Notes under the pieces: model-generated
Database searches by the model: none
What the model was told of the DNA's origin: nothing
What the model saw: the letters and a program-made list of their open reading frames with translations, nothing else
Origin: Marinactinospora thermotolerans DSM 45154
GTDB taxonomy: Bacteria > Actinomycetota > Actinomycetes > Streptosporangiales > Streptosporangiaceae
Assembly: GCF_900167435.1 (NCBI RefSeq)
Contig: NZ_FUWS01000012.1
Coordinates: 68,323 to 132,322 of the forward strand
Length of the DNA: 64,000 nucleotides
Direction of reading: 5' to 3'
In this document: positions 18,556-27,841 of the stretch, in pieces
How positions within the stretch are numbered: position 1 is the stretch's first letter
Layout of the letters: each line of letters starts with the position of its first letter
Translations under genes and position numbers: made by a program

Positions 18556-19581
18556 ATGACCACTCCGTCAGCTCCCGTGCCGACTCCCGCAGACGCGCCC
18601 GATCGCAACCTCGCACTGGAACTGGTGCGGGTCACCGAGGCCGCCGCGCTGGCCGCCGCGCGCTGGGTCGGCCGAGGGGACAAGAACGGCGCCGACGGTG
18701 TCGCCGTCCACGGTATGCGCCACCTCATCAGCACGGTCTCCATGAACGGCACGGTCGTCATCGGCGAGGGCGAGAAGGACGACGCCCCGATGCTCTACAA
18801 CGGCGAGCGGGTGGGCGACGGCAGTGGTCCCGAGTGCGACGTCGCCGTGGACCCGATCGACGGCACCCGGCTGACCGCCATGGGCATGCCCAACGCGGTG
18901 TCGGTCCTCGCCGTCGCGCCGCGCGGCTCCATGTTCGACCCCTCGGCCGTGTTCTACATGGAGAAACTGGTCGCCGGACCGGAGGCGGCCGACGCCGTGG
19001 ACATCTCCGCCCCGGTCGCCGACAACGTCCGCGCGGTGGCCGCGGCCAAGGGCGTGCGGCCCCAGGATGTGACGGTGGTCATCCTCGACCGCCCCCGGCA
19101 CGAGGACATCGTCCGCCAGGTCCGCGAGGCGGGCGCCCGCATCAAGTTCATCACCGACGGCGACGTGGCCGGGGCGATCATGGCGGCGCGCGCCGGCACC
19201 GGCGTCGACCTGCTGCTGGGGATCGGCGGGACGCCCGAGGGGATCATCGCGGCGTGCGCGATCAAGTGTCTGGGCGGGGTGATCCAGGGCCGGCTGTGGC
19301 CCAAGGACGAGGCGGAGCGGCGTAAGGCGGTGGACGCCGGACACGACCTGTCCCGGATCCTGACGACCGACGATCTGGTCTCCTCCGAGGACGTGTTCTT
19401 CGCGGCGACCGGCATCACCGACGGCGAGCTGGTCGACGGGGTCCGTTACGCCGCGGGCGGCGCGACCACCGACTCGCTGGTCATGCGCGGTCGCAGCGGA
19501 ACGATCCGCCGGGTCCGCAGCGAACACCGGCTGAGCAAACTCGCCACCTACAGCGGTATCGATTTCGACTCCGCGAACTGA
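18556..19581 (+). CDS. glpX: Class II fructose-1,6-bisphosphatase
   Basis: 341 residues from ATG 18556 with GAAAGG upstream. Gluconeogenic hydrolysis of fructose-1,6-bisphosphate. Metal and substrate motifs: [18 protein letters not shown], the Li-sensitive phosphatase signature [16 protein letters not shown], and the late [20 protein letters not shown]. Length and motifs match actinobacterial GlpX (main FBPase; Rv1099c in M. tuberculosis). A strong hairpin follows the stop. Confidence 0.96.
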   Translation: MTTPSAPVPTPADAPDRNLALELVRVTEAAALAAARWVGRGDKNGADGVAVHGMRHLISTVSMNGTVVIGEGEKDDAPMLYNGERVGDGSGPECDVAVDPIDGTRLTAMGMPNAVSVLAVAPRGSMFDPSAVFYMEKLVAGPEAADAVDISAPVADNVRAVAAAKGVRPQDVTVVILDRPRHEDIVRQVREAGARIKFITDGDVAGAIMAARAGTGVDLLLGIGGTPEGIIAACAIKCLGGVIQGRLWPKDEAERRKAVDAGHDLSRILTTDDLVSSEDVFFAATGITDGELVDGVRYAAGGATTDSLVMRGRSGTIRRVRSEHRLSKLATYSGIDFDSAN

Positions 19582-19596
19582 ACGCGTCCCCGCCGC

Positions 19597-19623
19597 GGTC
19601 CCGGGAATGGCGTTCCCGGGACC
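19597..19623 (+). terminator. glpX terminator hairpin
   Basis: 11-bp perfect stem GGTCCCGGGAA / TTCCCGGGACC with loop TGGCG, 15 bp past the glpX stop. Confidence 0.75.
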
Positions 19624-19709
19624 GGGAAATCGCGTTCCGCCTTCTCACAAAACCGCAAAGATGCTGAGAGCAGGGGGAATTACCGAAAAAGGGGTTGGTA
19701 CCTTCGTAC

Positions 19710-19723
19710 GGCATACGTATGCC
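19710..19723. promoter_or_regulatory. 14-bp perfect palindrome upstream of the DUF3352 gene
   Basis: GGCATACGTATGCC, self-complementary, immediately before the Shine-Dalgarno (GGAGG 19728-19732). Its position fits an operator at or just after the transcription start, or a hairpin that could mask the ribosome-binding site. Confidence 0.45.
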
Positions 19724-19736
19724 TTCCGGAGGTTTG

Positions 19737-21299
19737 ATGTCTTATCCCGACCCCCCGAATCAGCCCTCCTGGCCGTCGGCGCCGCCGCCCGGCGGCCAGG
19801 CTCCCCCTCCGGGTGCGCCCTTCCCTCCGCCCCAGCCGTCCGGGCCGCGCAGCCGCGCCTGGCTGATCCCCGTCGCCGCCGGTCTGAGCGTGGTGCTGAT
19901 GGGAACGACCGTGTGGGCCTCCTCCGCGCTGGTCGACAACGTTTTCGGCGGCGCGCAGCCCGAGAGCGCGCTGCCCGCCTCGGCCATCGTCTTCGCCGAG
20001 CTCGACCTCAAGCCCACCGGCCGGCAGTGGGCCTCCTACGCCCAGTTCGCCGGAAAACTTCCCGACACCCTCAAGAACGAGCTCGGTGACGTCGAGGAGG
20101 GACCGGCCCGCCAGCTCGTCGAGGAGGCCTTCCCCGAGCTCGACTACGACTCCGAGGTGGAGCCGTGGCTCGGCCGGCGCTTCGGCCTGGCCCTGTGGCC
20201 CACCAGCACTCCGGGGGCGTCGCTGCCCGGTGACGAGGGGCTCGCCCTCGCGCTCGCGGTCGCCGTCGAGGACGAGGAGGCGGCCGGCGAGGCCCTGGCC
20301 AAGGTCCGCTCCCGGCAGGAGCACTTCTTCTTCGAGGTCGACGACGACTTCGCGCTGCTGTCCTACTCCCAAGGCGCCCTCGACGACCTGGCCGCCCAGA
20401 TGGAGGCGCACGGCTCCCTGGCGGACGCCCCCGACTACTCCTCCGACATGAACGCGATCGGCTCCGACAACATCGCCTCGGCCTGGGCCGACCTGGCCGC
20501 GGCCGCGGAGGTCGCCACGACCGCCACGGGCCTGTCCTCCCCTTACGGCACCGGCCCCGACGACTTCGGCGAGGTGAGCGGGCGCCTGGCCATGGCCCTG
20601 CGGATCGAGGGCGACTACCTGGAACTGCGCGGTGACGCGTTCGAGGTCACCTACGGCGGCTCCCCCATGGAGGGCCTGGCCGGGGACGATCCGGGGCTCA
20701 GCGAGCTGGCCGAACTCCCCGACGACTCGGTGCTGGCGGTGGGCGGGGACAACCTGGACACGCTCGCCACCCGGCTGTGGGAGGACAACCGGGAGCTGCT
20801 GGAGGAGATCCCGGAGTTCCCCGACTTCGAGATGGCCCTGGCCGAGATGGGGGTGTCCCTTCCGGGGGACTTCCCCCGGTTGCTGGGAAGCAGGACCGCG
20901 TTCGCGATCACCGGTTCGCTGGCGGGTTCCTCGGACAGCTGGTCGTCGGGAACCTCGTTCCAGTACCGCGCCGCGGGGGCCGACCGGGAGCTCTTCGAGG
21001 ACCTGCTCGCCGGCTCCGGGGGCGGACCGGCTCCCGGCGTGAGCGACGACGGCGGCACCGTGGTGGTGTCCTACGGGACCACCGGCACCGGGCGGCTCGG
21101 CGACGATCCGCTGTTCGGGCAGACGATGGCCGGGCTGGAGAAGTCCAACATCGGCTTCTACCTGGACGTTCGCGATGTCCTGGCAGCGGAGGGGCAGGGC
21201 GACGCGGCACAGTGGGGGGCTCTCGGCGGCTCGGTCTCCTACGACGACGAGGGGAACAGCTCCCTGGTGGCCCGTTGGGCCCCCAGCGGCGGCGCCTAG
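19737..21299 (+). CDS. DUF3352 domain membrane-anchored protein
   Basis: 520 residues from ATG 19737, four bases after GGAGG. A proline-rich cytoplasmic tail (about 1-40) precedes one membrane segment (AWLIPVAAGLSVVLMGTTVW). The large outer region contains LPASAIVFAELDLKPTGRQW near its start, as in DUF3352 proteins, and acidic repeats. No catalytic motif is visible. Possibly a secreted or envelope protein; function unknown. Confidence 0.75.
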   Translation: MSYPDPPNQPSWPSAPPPGGQAPPPGAPFPPPQPSGPRSRAWLIPVAAGLSVVLMGTTVWASSALVDNVFGGAQPESALPASAIVFAELDLKPTGRQWASYAQFAGKLPDTLKNELGDVEEGPARQLVEEAFPELDYDSEVEPWLGRRFGLALWPTSTPGASLPGDEGLALALAVAVEDEEAAGEALAKVRSRQEHFFFEVDDDFALLSYSQGALDDLAAQMEAHGSLADAPDYSSDMNAIGSDNIASAWADLAAAAEVATTATGLSSPYGTGPDDFGEVSGRLAMALRIEGDYLELRGDAFEVTYGGSPMEGLAGDDPGLSELAELPDDSVLAVGGDNLDTLATRLWEDNRELLEEIPEFPDFEMALAEMGVSLPGDFPRLLGSRTAFAITGSLAGSSDSWSSGTSFQYRAAGADRELFEDLLAGSGGGPAPGVSDDGGTVVVSYGTTGTGRLGDDPLFGQTMAGLEKSNIGFYLDVRDVLAAEGQGDAAQWGALGGSVSYDDEGNSSLVARWAPSGGA

Positions 21300-21306
21300 A
21301 AGGGGC

Positions 21307-21334
21307 GCGGGGCGGGGCCGCGCCCCCGCCCCGC
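21307..21334. terminator. Bidirectional hairpin terminator
   Basis: 11-bp perfect stem GCGGGGCGGGG / CCCCGCCCCGC with a CCGCGC loop, between the convergent DUF3352 and ABC permease genes. Confidence 0.75.
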
Positions 21335-21342
21335 CGCCGACC

Positions 21343-22155
21343 TCAGTCGATGAGCCGGCGCCGCATCTGGAAAACCGCCAGGCACCAGACGAGCGCGACG
21401 AACGCCAGGATGGCGGCGAAGTGGCCGAGGTCGGCCCATGGCCTGAGGCCGAACGCCGCGTGCCGTACCAGCTCGACGCAGTGGTAGAGGGGGTTGACCT
21501 GGGCGAGGGCGCGTGCCCACCCCGGGAAGTCGTCGAGCGGGAAGAAGGTGCCGGCGATGAGGAACAGCGGCGTGATCAGGCCCGAGATGATGTAGTCCAT
21601 CGTCTTGATGGACGGCACCAGCGCCGACAGCCAGATGCCCAGGAGGGCGAACCCGAATCCGGTCACCAGCGCGATGAGCGGGACGAGCAGCATGGTGCCC
21701 CGGGGCTCCAGGCCGAACGCGATCGCGACGAGCAGCGGCGCGCAGCCGTAGACGCCCGACTTCAGCGCGATCCACGAGGCCTCGGCGGTGACCAGTTCGC
21801 GCACGTCGACCGGCGCGGCGAGCATGCCCTCGTAGGCGTGCTGGAAGACGCGCCGCACGTAGGTGTCGATCAGGCCGGGGAACATCGAGGTGAATAGGAC
21901 CGACATCGCCACGATCCCGGTACCGATGAATTCGATGTAGCGGTACCCGCCGATGGCGCCGACCAGCGACCCCATGCCGAACCCGAAGGCGAGCAGGTAG
22001 ATGACCGGCTCGACGACGGCGGCGAAGGTGGTCGGCGCCCAGCTGCGCCGGTACAGCGCCCATTCGCGGGCGAGCACACCGCGGACCGGGGCGAACTCGA
22101 ACCGGCCGGGCGGGGTCTGGGGCGGGCGGGCCGCGGGGGTGGTGGTCGTCGTCAT
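21343..22155 (-). CDS. ABC-2 type transporter permease (NodJ/DrrB-like)
   Basis: 270 residues from ATG 22155, overlapping the ATPase stop by 4 bp. Six membrane segments are apparent (for example FAAVVEPVIYLLAFGFGMGS and LIALVTGFGFALLGIWLSAL). The C-terminal motif LPLDDFPGWARALAQVNPLYH corresponds to the ABC-2 permease consensus before the last helix. With the upstream ATPase it forms an exporter, probably for a lipid, drug or saccharide; the substrate is unknown. Confidence 0.88.
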   Translation of the reverse strand: MTTTTTPAARPPQTPPGRFEFAPVRGVLAREWALYRRSWAPTTFAAVVEPVIYLLAFGFGMGSLVGAIGGYRYIEFIGTGIVAMSVLFTSMFPGLIDTYVRRVFQHAYEGMLAAPVDVRELVTAEASWIALKSGVYGCAPLLVAIAFGLEPRGTMLLVPLIALVTGFGFALLGIWLSALVPSIKTMDYIISGLITPLFLIAGTFFPLDDFPGWARALAQVNPLYHCVELVRHAAFGLRPWADLGHFAAILAFVALVWCLAVFQMRRRLID

Positions 22156-23105
22156 TCCACGGTCTCCCCGGTCAGGGTCACGAACACGTCCTCCAGGTTG
22201 GCGGCGCGGCGGTCGCCCTCGCCGATCTCGTCGCGCACGGAGTCGGGAAGCTCCTCGGCCCGCAGCACCGCGAGGGAGGCACCGGTACGGCGCGTGGGGA
22301 GCCCGGTGGGGCGGAGCAGGCGTTCCAGCCGTTCCAGGTCGGTGGGGGCGGCGGGGAACTCCTCGACGGCGCGTCCGGCGTAGCGTTGGACGAGCTCGGC
22401 CGGAGCGCCCCGGCTGACGACGCGGCCCTTGGCCATGAGCGCGACCTCGTCGGAGAGGCGCTCGGCCTCCTCGATGTAGTGCGTGGACATCAGGACGGTG
22501 ACACCGTCCTCGCGCAGTTCGGTGATCAGTCCCCACAGCTCCTGACGGATCTGGGGGTCCAGACCGACGGTGGGCTCGTCGAGGAGGACCACGCGCGGCC
22601 GGTGGACCAGGCCACGCGCGATGAGCAGGCGCCGCCGCATGCCGCCGGAGAGCTTGTCGGTGCGGGTGTCGGCGCGGTCCTCCAGGTGGGCCATGCGCAG
22701 GGCCCGCTGGACCGCCGCCGGACGTTCGCCGCGGGGAACCCGGTACAAGTGGGTGAACACCGTCAGGTTCTCCCGGACCGTGAGCTCCTCGTCGAGGTTG
22801 TCGTGCTGCGGGACGACCCCCATGAGCGCGCGGGCGCGCTTGGACTCGCGTGGGATGCGGTGGCCGAGGATGGTGATCTCTCCCTCGTCGGCGCGGCTTT
22901 GGGCGGTGAGCATCCGCATGGTGGTCGACTTGCCCGCGCCGTTGGGGCCGAGAAGTCCCAGCACGGTCCCGGCCGCCACCTCCAGGTCCAGCCCGTCCAC
23001 CGCGGTGAAGGAGCCGAAGCGCTTGACCACCCCGCGCAGGGAGACGGCGGAGGAGGTCGCGGGCGCGAGGGTTTCGGAGGGGGCCCGGAGCCGAGACGAA
23101 GTCAT
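22152..23105 (-). CDS. ABC transporter ATP-binding protein (NodI/DrrA-like)
   Basis: 317 residues. Walker A GPNGAGKST, Q-loop VVPQHDNLDEELTV, signature LSGGMRRR, Walker B VVLLDEPTVGLDP and switch H in MSTHYIEEAERLSD are all intact. The C-terminal extension (about 235-317), ending ANLEDVFVTLTGETVE, is that of the NodI/DrrA exporter subfamily. Translationally coupled to the permease (4-bp overlap). Confidence 0.93.
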   Translation of the reverse strand: MTSSRLRAPSETLAPATSSAVSLRGVVKRFGSFTAVDGLDLEVAAGTVLGLLGPNGAGKSTTMRMLTAQSRADEGEITILGHRIPRESKRARALMGVVPQHDNLDEELTVRENLTVFTHLYRVPRGERPAAVQRALRMAHLEDRADTRTDKLSGGMRRRLLIARGLVHRPRVVLLDEPTVGLDPQIRQELWGLITELREDGVTVLMSTHYIEEAERLSDEVALMAKGRVVSRGAPAELVQRYAGRAVEEFPAAPTDLERLERLLRPTGLPTRRTGASLAVLRAEELPDSVRDEIGEGDRRAANLEDVFVTLTGETVE

Positions 23106-23368
23106 GAGGACAAGCTAGAAGCCGTCTCCCCGGTTTATCCAGCGATTTTCCCCCGTGCCGCCGTGCCTTGCCGTGGGATTCACGCCGCGGACGCGGAAGA
23201 TGCCGGTCCGGGGAAAAGAAAACGAGAGGGGAGGATGGATATTCGCGATCCTCTTTCGGGGAAGGCGTACGTCGAATGGATCGGTCTTCCCTCCGCGATG
23301 CCGCCACCGCCGTTCCCGTCGACGGGGCGACAGGAACGTAACGCCGTCAAAGGGAGAATACGGATAAC

Positions 23369-23974
23369 GTGATGTTCGTGAACGAGAGTGTGCCGCCGGC
23401 CGGTCTGCGGGCCGCCAACGCCGATCGGGAGCGTGTCCTGGAGGTCCTGCGCGCGGCCGTGGCGGACGGTCGTCTGGACCTCTCGGAGTTCGACGAACGG
23501 GCCGACCGGGTGAACGCGGCGCGCACCCTGGGGGACCTCGCCCCGGTGACCGCCGACCTGCTTCCGCCGGAGCGGCAACCCATCCTGCTGGACGAGGCCC
23601 CGGTGGCGGCGCTGTTCGGCAACCAGACCCGTTCGGGACGCTGGGTGGTCCAGGCCCGGCAGGTGGTGTTCGCGCTGGGCGGTACGGCCGAGGTGGACAT
23701 GCGCGAGGCCCTGTTGGTCCGCGGCCACATTCGGATGACGGCGTCGGCCCTCTTCGGCCGGATCCGACTCCAGGTCCCCGAAGGGGTCGAGGTGCGGGTA
23801 CGCGGCTGGTCGTTCCTGGGCCTGCGGAGCACGTCGACCCGGCCGCCGCGGTCCGGGGACGCGCCGGTCCTGGAGATCCAGGGGTTCTCCCTGCTGGGCA
23901 GCCTGCGCGTGAGTTCGCCCCGGCGCCGCCGTGGTCTGCTGGGCCGGGGCCGGGAGCGGCGGGGACTGGCCTGA
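23369..23974 (+). CDS. DUF1707 SHOCT-like domain protein
   Basis: 201 residues (start GTG 23369 or ATG 23372). The N-terminal DUF1707 domain, LRAANADRERVLEVLRAAVA then GRLDLSEFDERADRVNAART (about 10-60), is followed by a beta-rich region with IRLQVPEGVEVRVRGWSFLG, as in cell-wall-active antibiotic response (LiaF-like) proteins. There is no membrane segment. Divergent from the ABC exporter. In this family such proteins are thought to act in envelope-stress control; that role here is an inference. Confidence 0.8.
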   Translation: MMFVNESVPPAGLRAANADRERVLEVLRAAVADGRLDLSEFDERADRVNAARTLGDLAPVTADLLPPERQPILLDEAPVAALFGNQTRSGRWVVQARQVVFALGGTAEVDMREALLVRGHIRMTASALFGRIRLQVPEGVEVRVRGWSFLGLRSTSTRPPRSGDAPVLEIQGFSLLGSLRVSSPRRRRGLLGRGRERRGLA

Positions 23975-24240
23975 GCCTCCCTGACCGCCCACGTCCCGGC
24001 CCACGCGGAACTGAGACTTCCACCACTCGCCGCCGGGGCGGCGCCCTTCCCCCGCGCCGGCCCGCCACGCGAAACCGCGCCCTTCCGCGTGGGACGCGCC
24101 CGCCGGCGCCGGTCCCCGGGGGATGGTCCGCCGCCACCCCGGTTGTGAATCCGTGTGTCCGTGCCCGGGGGCGCTGACACGACCTCACCTGCCCATCTGG
24201 CAGTCTTGAACGCAGGTTTCCGTGGAGGTGTCTTACATCT

Positions 24241-25632
24241 ATGAGTGAGTTCCGCATCGAGCACGACTCGATGGGCGAGGTCAAGGTCCCCGTCGACGCC
24301 AAGTGGCGCGCGCAGACACAGCGCGCGGTGGAGAACTTCCCCATCTCGGGGCAGGGGCTGGAGCACGCCCACATCGCCGCGCTCGGCCACATCAAGGCCG
24401 CCGCCGCGAAGGTCAACGCCGAGCTGGGGGTGATCAAGGCCGACCTCGCCGAGGCCATCCGCGAGGCCGCCCTGGAGGTCGCCGAAGGCAAGTGGAACGA
24501 CCAGTTCCCCGTCGACGTGTTCCAGACGGGCTCGGGCACGTCGAGCAACATGAACACCAACGAGGTCGTCGCGACGCTGGCCAGCGCCCGCCTGGGGGAG
24601 CCGGTCCACCCCAACGACCACGTCAACGCCTCGCAGTCGTCCAACGACGTCTTCCCCTCCTCCATCCACATCGCGGCGACCTCGGCCGTCATCAACGACC
24701 TCATTCCGGCGCTGCGCCACCTGGAGGGTGAGCTCTCGCGCAAGGCCGAGCAGTTCGCCACCGTCGTCAAGAGCGGCCGGACGCACCTGATGGACGCCAC
24801 CCCGGTGACGCTGGGGCAGGAGTTCGCGGGCTTCGCCGCTCAGGTCCGCTACGGCGTGGAGCGTCTGGAGAGCGCCCTGCCGCGCGTGGCCGAGCTGCCG
24901 CTGGGCGGGACCGCGGTCGGCACGGGCATCAACACCCCCGAGGGCTTCGCCGCGCGGGTCATCGCCGAGATCGCCCGCGAGACGGGGTTGCCACTGACCG
25001 AGGCGCGCGACCACTTCGAGGCCCAGGGGGCCCGTGACGGCCTGGTCGAGCTGTCCGGCCAGCTGCGCACGATCGCGGTCGGCTTCGTCAAGATCGCCAA
25101 CGACATCCGCTGGATGGGTTCGGGCCCGCGCACCGGTCTCACCGAGATCTACCTCCCCGACCTCCAGCCGGGTTCCTCGATCATGCCGGGCAAGGTCAAC
25201 CCGGTGCTGTGCGAGGCGATGCTCCAGGTCGCCTCTCAGGTCGTCGGCAACGACGCCGCCGTCGCCTTCGGTGGCGCCAGCGGCAACTTCGAGCTGAACG
25301 TCCAGCTGCCGCTGATCGCGCGCAACGTCCTTGAGTCGATCCGACTGCTCGCCAACGTGTCGCGGGTGTTCGCCGACCGTTGCGTCGCCGGCATCGAGGC
25401 CAACGAGGAGCGCTGCCGCGAGTACGCCGAGTCCTCCCCCTCCATCGTCACGCCGTTGAACCGCTACATCGGCTACGAGGAGGCGGCGAAGGTCGCCAAG
25501 CAGGCGCTCGCCGAGCGCAAGACGATCCGCCAGGTCGTCATCGAGCGCGGTTACATCGCCGACGGCAAGCTGACCGAGGCCCAGCTCGACGAGGCCCTCG
25601 ACGTGCTGTCGATGACCAACTCCGGGCGCTGA
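24241..25632 (+). CDS. fumC: Class II fumarate hydratase
   Basis: 463 residues, typical FumC length. TCA-cycle interconversion of fumarate and malate. Superfamily signature [16 protein letters not shown] (about 312-327), substrate-binding [12 protein letters not shown] (about 98-109) and catalytic-region [11 protein letters not shown] and [11 protein letters not shown] are present. Same strand as glpX, with DUF3352 and transporter genes in between; M. tuberculosis has Rv1098c-Rv1099c as direct neighbours. GGAGG precedes the ATG. Confidence 0.97.
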   Translation: MSEFRIEHDSMGEVKVPVDAKWRAQTQRAVENFPISGQGLEHAHIAALGHIKAAAAKVNAELGVIKADLAEAIREAALEVAEGKWNDQFPVDVFQTGSGTSSNMNTNEVVATLASARLGEPVHPNDHVNASQSSNDVFPSSIHIAATSAVINDLIPALRHLEGELSRKAEQFATVVKSGRTHLMDATPVTLGQEFAGFAAQVRYGVERLESALPRVAELPLGGTAVGTGINTPEGFAARVIAEIARETGLPLTEARDHFEAQGARDGLVELSGQLRTIAVGFVKIANDIRWMGSGPRTGLTEIYLPDLQPGSSIMPGKVNPVLCEAMLQVASQVVGNDAAVAFGGASGNFELNVQLPLIARNVLESIRLLANVSRVFADRCVAGIEANEERCREYAESSPSIVTPLNRYIGYEEAAKVAKQALAERKTIRQVVIERGYIADGKLTEAQLDEALDVLSMTNSGR

Positions 25633-25651
25633 GGTCTTCAGCTGCTCCGCC

Positions 25652-25681
25652 GGGCCGGCGTTCCCTTGGGGGCGCCGGCCC
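25652..25681 (+). terminator. fumC terminator
   Basis: GGGCCGGCG / CGCCGGCCC, 9-bp stem with a 12-base loop followed by TTTCC, 20 bp after the fumC stop. Confidence 0.7.
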
Positions 25682-25833
25682 TTTCCGTCCGCTTTTCGTC
25701 CTCCCCCTCCCTCAAGAGGCCGCGGCGAAGTGCGCTGCCGTGGAACCCAGTCCCCACCGGGCGCGAGCGTCCTCCCGGCCGTCGACGCCGTCTCATCCCG
25801 GCGGGGACCGCCGCGGCCCCGAAAGGCAGCGAC

Positions 25834-26057
25834 ATGGCCTCCCCGCCCGACACCCGCGTCATCGCCGGGCGCTATCAGATCCGCAGACGGCCCGGTCGCG
25901 GCGGCATGGGCGCCGTGTGGCAGGCGTGGGATCCGACCCTGGAACGCGAAGTCGCGATCAAGGAGATCCTGCTCCCCGAGGACTCACCGAGGCCGAACGC
26001 GAGGAGTACCGGGCGGTCATCGAGGAGGTCTCCCACTCCTTCCGTCCCCATCCGTGA
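25834..26057 (+). pseudogene. Ser/Thr protein kinase remnant (N-lobe only, frameshifted)
   Basis: Starts normally (GAAAGG Shine-Dalgarno, ATG 25834) with IAGRYQIRRRPGRGGMGAVW, the glycine-rich loop, and EREVAIKEILLPED, the VAIK lysine. At about 25983 one C appears to be missing from GAGGAC(C)TCACC. Restoring it continues the expected kinase helix LTEAEREEYRAVIEEV, which then runs into SHSFRPHP and a stop at 26057. The catalytic loop, DFG and C-lobe are absent. The gene is therefore both frameshifted and truncated to about 75 codons. In the original frame about 58 unrelated codons follow. Confidence 0.75.
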
Positions 26058-26058
26058 C

Positions 26059-26090
26059 GAAGGACCCGCGGACGAGTCCGCGGGCCCTTC
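26059..26090. terminator. Bidirectional hairpin terminator
   Basis: 14-bp stem (26059-26072 with 26077-26090) with one mismatch and a CGAG loop, between the kinase remnant and the convergent secreted transglycosylase-like gene. Confidence 0.75.
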
Positions 26091-26102
26091 ATCACGTTCG
26101 GG

Positions 26103-26774
26103 TCAGTACCAGTTGTTGGCCTGCGAGTGCTCCCAGGCGCCACACGGGGTGCCGTAGCGGTCCGAGATGTAGCCCAGCCCCCACTTGATCTGGGTGGCGG
26201 GGTTGGTCTGCCAGTCGGATCCGGCGCTGGCCATCTTGTCGCCGGGCAGCGCCTGGGGGATGCCGTACGCCCCGGAGCTGGGGTTCTGGGCGCTGGGGTT
26301 CCAGTTGCTCTCCTTCTCCCACAGCGGTTCCAGGCAGCTGAACTGGTCGGAGCCCCAGCCGTAGTCGGCGAGCATGGCCTGGGCGATCGACTTGGGGTCG
26401 CCGGAGGGGGCCGGCGCGCCGCCGCCATCGTCGGTGCTCTCTTCGCCGGCGGGCTCCTCCTCTTCCTCGGGCTCCTCCTTCTCTGCCTGGACGGAGACGG
26501 CGGCCCGGATCGAGGCGGCCCCGCTGGCCTCGTCGCGCTGCGCGCGGGCCTCGTTGATCCGCGCCTCGCGCTCTTCGGCGGGGAGATCCTGCGCCTCGGG
26601 GAAGAAGGACGCGGTCGAGGCGGTCTCGGAGGGCTGCGGGAGGGCCGCGGAGGCGGCCTGCTCCGGCGGAGTACCACTGTCGGCGAACGCGGAGATGGCG
26701 AATGCGCCGCCGCCGACGAGGACGGCCGCTCCGACGGCACCGGCGGCCCGCAGCGAAATCCGGTTGAGTAGCAA
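26103..26774 (-). CDS. Secreted lytic-transglycosylase-like protein
   Basis: 223 residues from a TTG at 26774, chosen because GAAAGGG lies six bases upstream and because it gives a clean signal peptide (MLLNRISLRAAGAVGAAVLV ... AFA). An acidic, Glu-rich linker (about 65-130) precedes the catalytic-type domain: SIAQAMLADYGW, FSCLEPLWEKESNWNP with the probable catalytic Glu in WEKESNW, and SSGAYGIPQALPGDKM. It ends GAWEHSQANNWY. Such proteins cleave peptidoglycan in the actinobacterial wall. It has a long leader region upstream. Confidence 0.82.
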   Translation of the reverse strand: MLLNRISLRAAGAVGAAVLVGGGAFAISAFADSGTPPEQAASAALPQPSETASTASFFPEAQDLPAEEREARINEARAQRDEASGAASIRAAVSVQAEKEEPEEEEEPAGEESTDDGGGAPAPSGDPKSIAQAMLADYGWGSDQFSCLEPLWEKESNWNPSAQNPSSGAYGIPQALPGDKMASAGSDWQTNPATQIKWGLGYISDRYGTPCGAWEHSQANNWY

Positions 26775-27121
26775 GGACTGCCCTTTCGTCAGTCGCGCGC
26801 CCGGTGTTTCGCGCGCGATCGACCCCCGGTCTCCGGTGGGCGGGGAGGAGGTTCGGGAGCGGCGGGAACTGTGAGGGGACCGGCCGCCGGCTCCACCGGG
26901 ATCTCTGCGCGGGCTTTCGGGCCGTCGGGGGCCGCACAACCGCGCTTCGGGGGTTCCTTCTGGACGGCCCCCAGCCTGCCGCATGATCACGGGCGAGTAA
27001 CACCAAATCCACGGTGGGGTGGATCACACTACATAGCGTCATACAGCAGGCGGTGTCACGACCAGGCGGTTATTACGAAGTGTGAAAACCTTCGATACGG
27101 TCCGCCCGGATCACAGGGGTT
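26775..27121 (-). promoter_or_regulatory. Long structured leader and promoter region of the transglycosylase-like gene
   Basis: 347 bp without a gene. A candidate promoter on the minus strand has GTGACA (27054-27059) and TATGTA (27030-27035) 18 bp apart, implying a leader of about 250 nt. The leader can form an 8-bp stem (26927-26934 with 26965-26972) enclosing about 30 nt, and an 8-bp stem (26793-26800 with 26811-26818) just before the Shine-Dalgarno. Muralytic genes of actinobacteria are often under c-di-AMP (ydaO) riboswitches, but the ydaO consensus is not evident here. Confidence 0.4.
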
Positions 27122-27736
27122 TCAGTCCATGCGCCCCGGAACCGGCGGAACGTTGAACCCCTCCATGGCGATGCGCTCGCCGTCGACCCGCAACAGGGTC
27201 AGGCCGACCGAGCGGACCGCGGGCATCGCGCGACGGTACTCCTTCAGCGGGATGCCCATGGCCGAACAGAGCACCAGGCGGATCAGCGTCCCGTGGGCGA
27301 CCGCGAGCACGCGACGTCCCTCGTGGCCCCGGCCCACCTCCACGACCCACTCCACCGCGCGCTCGGCGGCCTCACGCGGGTCCTCCCCGCCGGGAAAGTG
27401 GTCGGTGACCGGATCGGCCCGGAACCGGCGCGCCACCTCCTCGTCCACCTCGTCGAGGGTGCGCCCCTCCCCGATCCCGAAGTCGACCTCGCGTAGCCGC
27501 GGGTCCACGGTCGCCTCGACACCGACCGCCGCCACGACCGGCTCCATCGTCTGCCGGGTGCGCCTCAGCGGCGAACAGAACAGGGCGGACGGCGCGAACT
27601 CCCGCGCCCAGCCGGCCAGCTCACGCGCCTGTCTACGGCCGACCTCGTCGATGGGGATGTCACTCGACCCGACATAACGGTGGTCGGCGTGCCAGGGCGT
27701 GCGGCCATGCCGGGCGATCGCCACCGTGGTGCTCAT
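27122..27736 (-). CDS. Histidine phosphatase family protein (phosphoglycerate-mutase-like)
   Basis: 204 residues. The catalytic RHG motif is in VAIARHGRTPWHADHRYVG (H10), the second arginine region in CSPLRRTRQTMEPVV, the acid in REVDFGIGEGRTLDE, and the second histidine in VLAVAHGTLIRLVL. Members dephosphorylate small metabolites or act in cofactor or nucleoside pathways; the substrate is not assignable. Standalone gene, transcribed in the same direction as phoD upstream. Confidence 0.9.
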   Translation of the reverse strand: MSTTVAIARHGRTPWHADHRYVGSSDIPIDEVGRRQARELAGWAREFAPSALFCSPLRRTRQTMEPVVAAVGVEATVDPRLREVDFGIGEGRTLDEVDEEVARRFRADPVTDHFPGGEDPREAAERAVEWVVEVGRGHEGRRVLAVAHGTLIRLVLCSAMGIPLKEYRRAMPAVRSVGLTLLRVDGERIAMEGFNVPPVPGRMD

Positions 27737-27801
27737 CGCGTCCTCCCCTCCGCCGGACTCACGGCCCTCCCCTGACCGGTTCGGACCGGAGCAAACGGAA
27801 G

Positions 27802-27832
27802 GGCCCCGGTCCGCGGAGCGCGGACCGGGGCC
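27802..27832 (-). terminator. phoD terminator hairpin
   Basis: 13-bp perfect stem (27802-27814 with 27820-27832) and a 5-base loop, ten bases downstream of the phoD stop. Confidence 0.75.
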
Positions 27833-27841
27833 GACCCGGCC

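Noticed and set aside
26775-27121. ydaO/c-di-AMP riboswitch upstream of the transglycosylase-like gene
   Set aside because: Plausible by gene type, but the conserved ydaO core is not recognisable by eye; only a generic structured leader is claimed.
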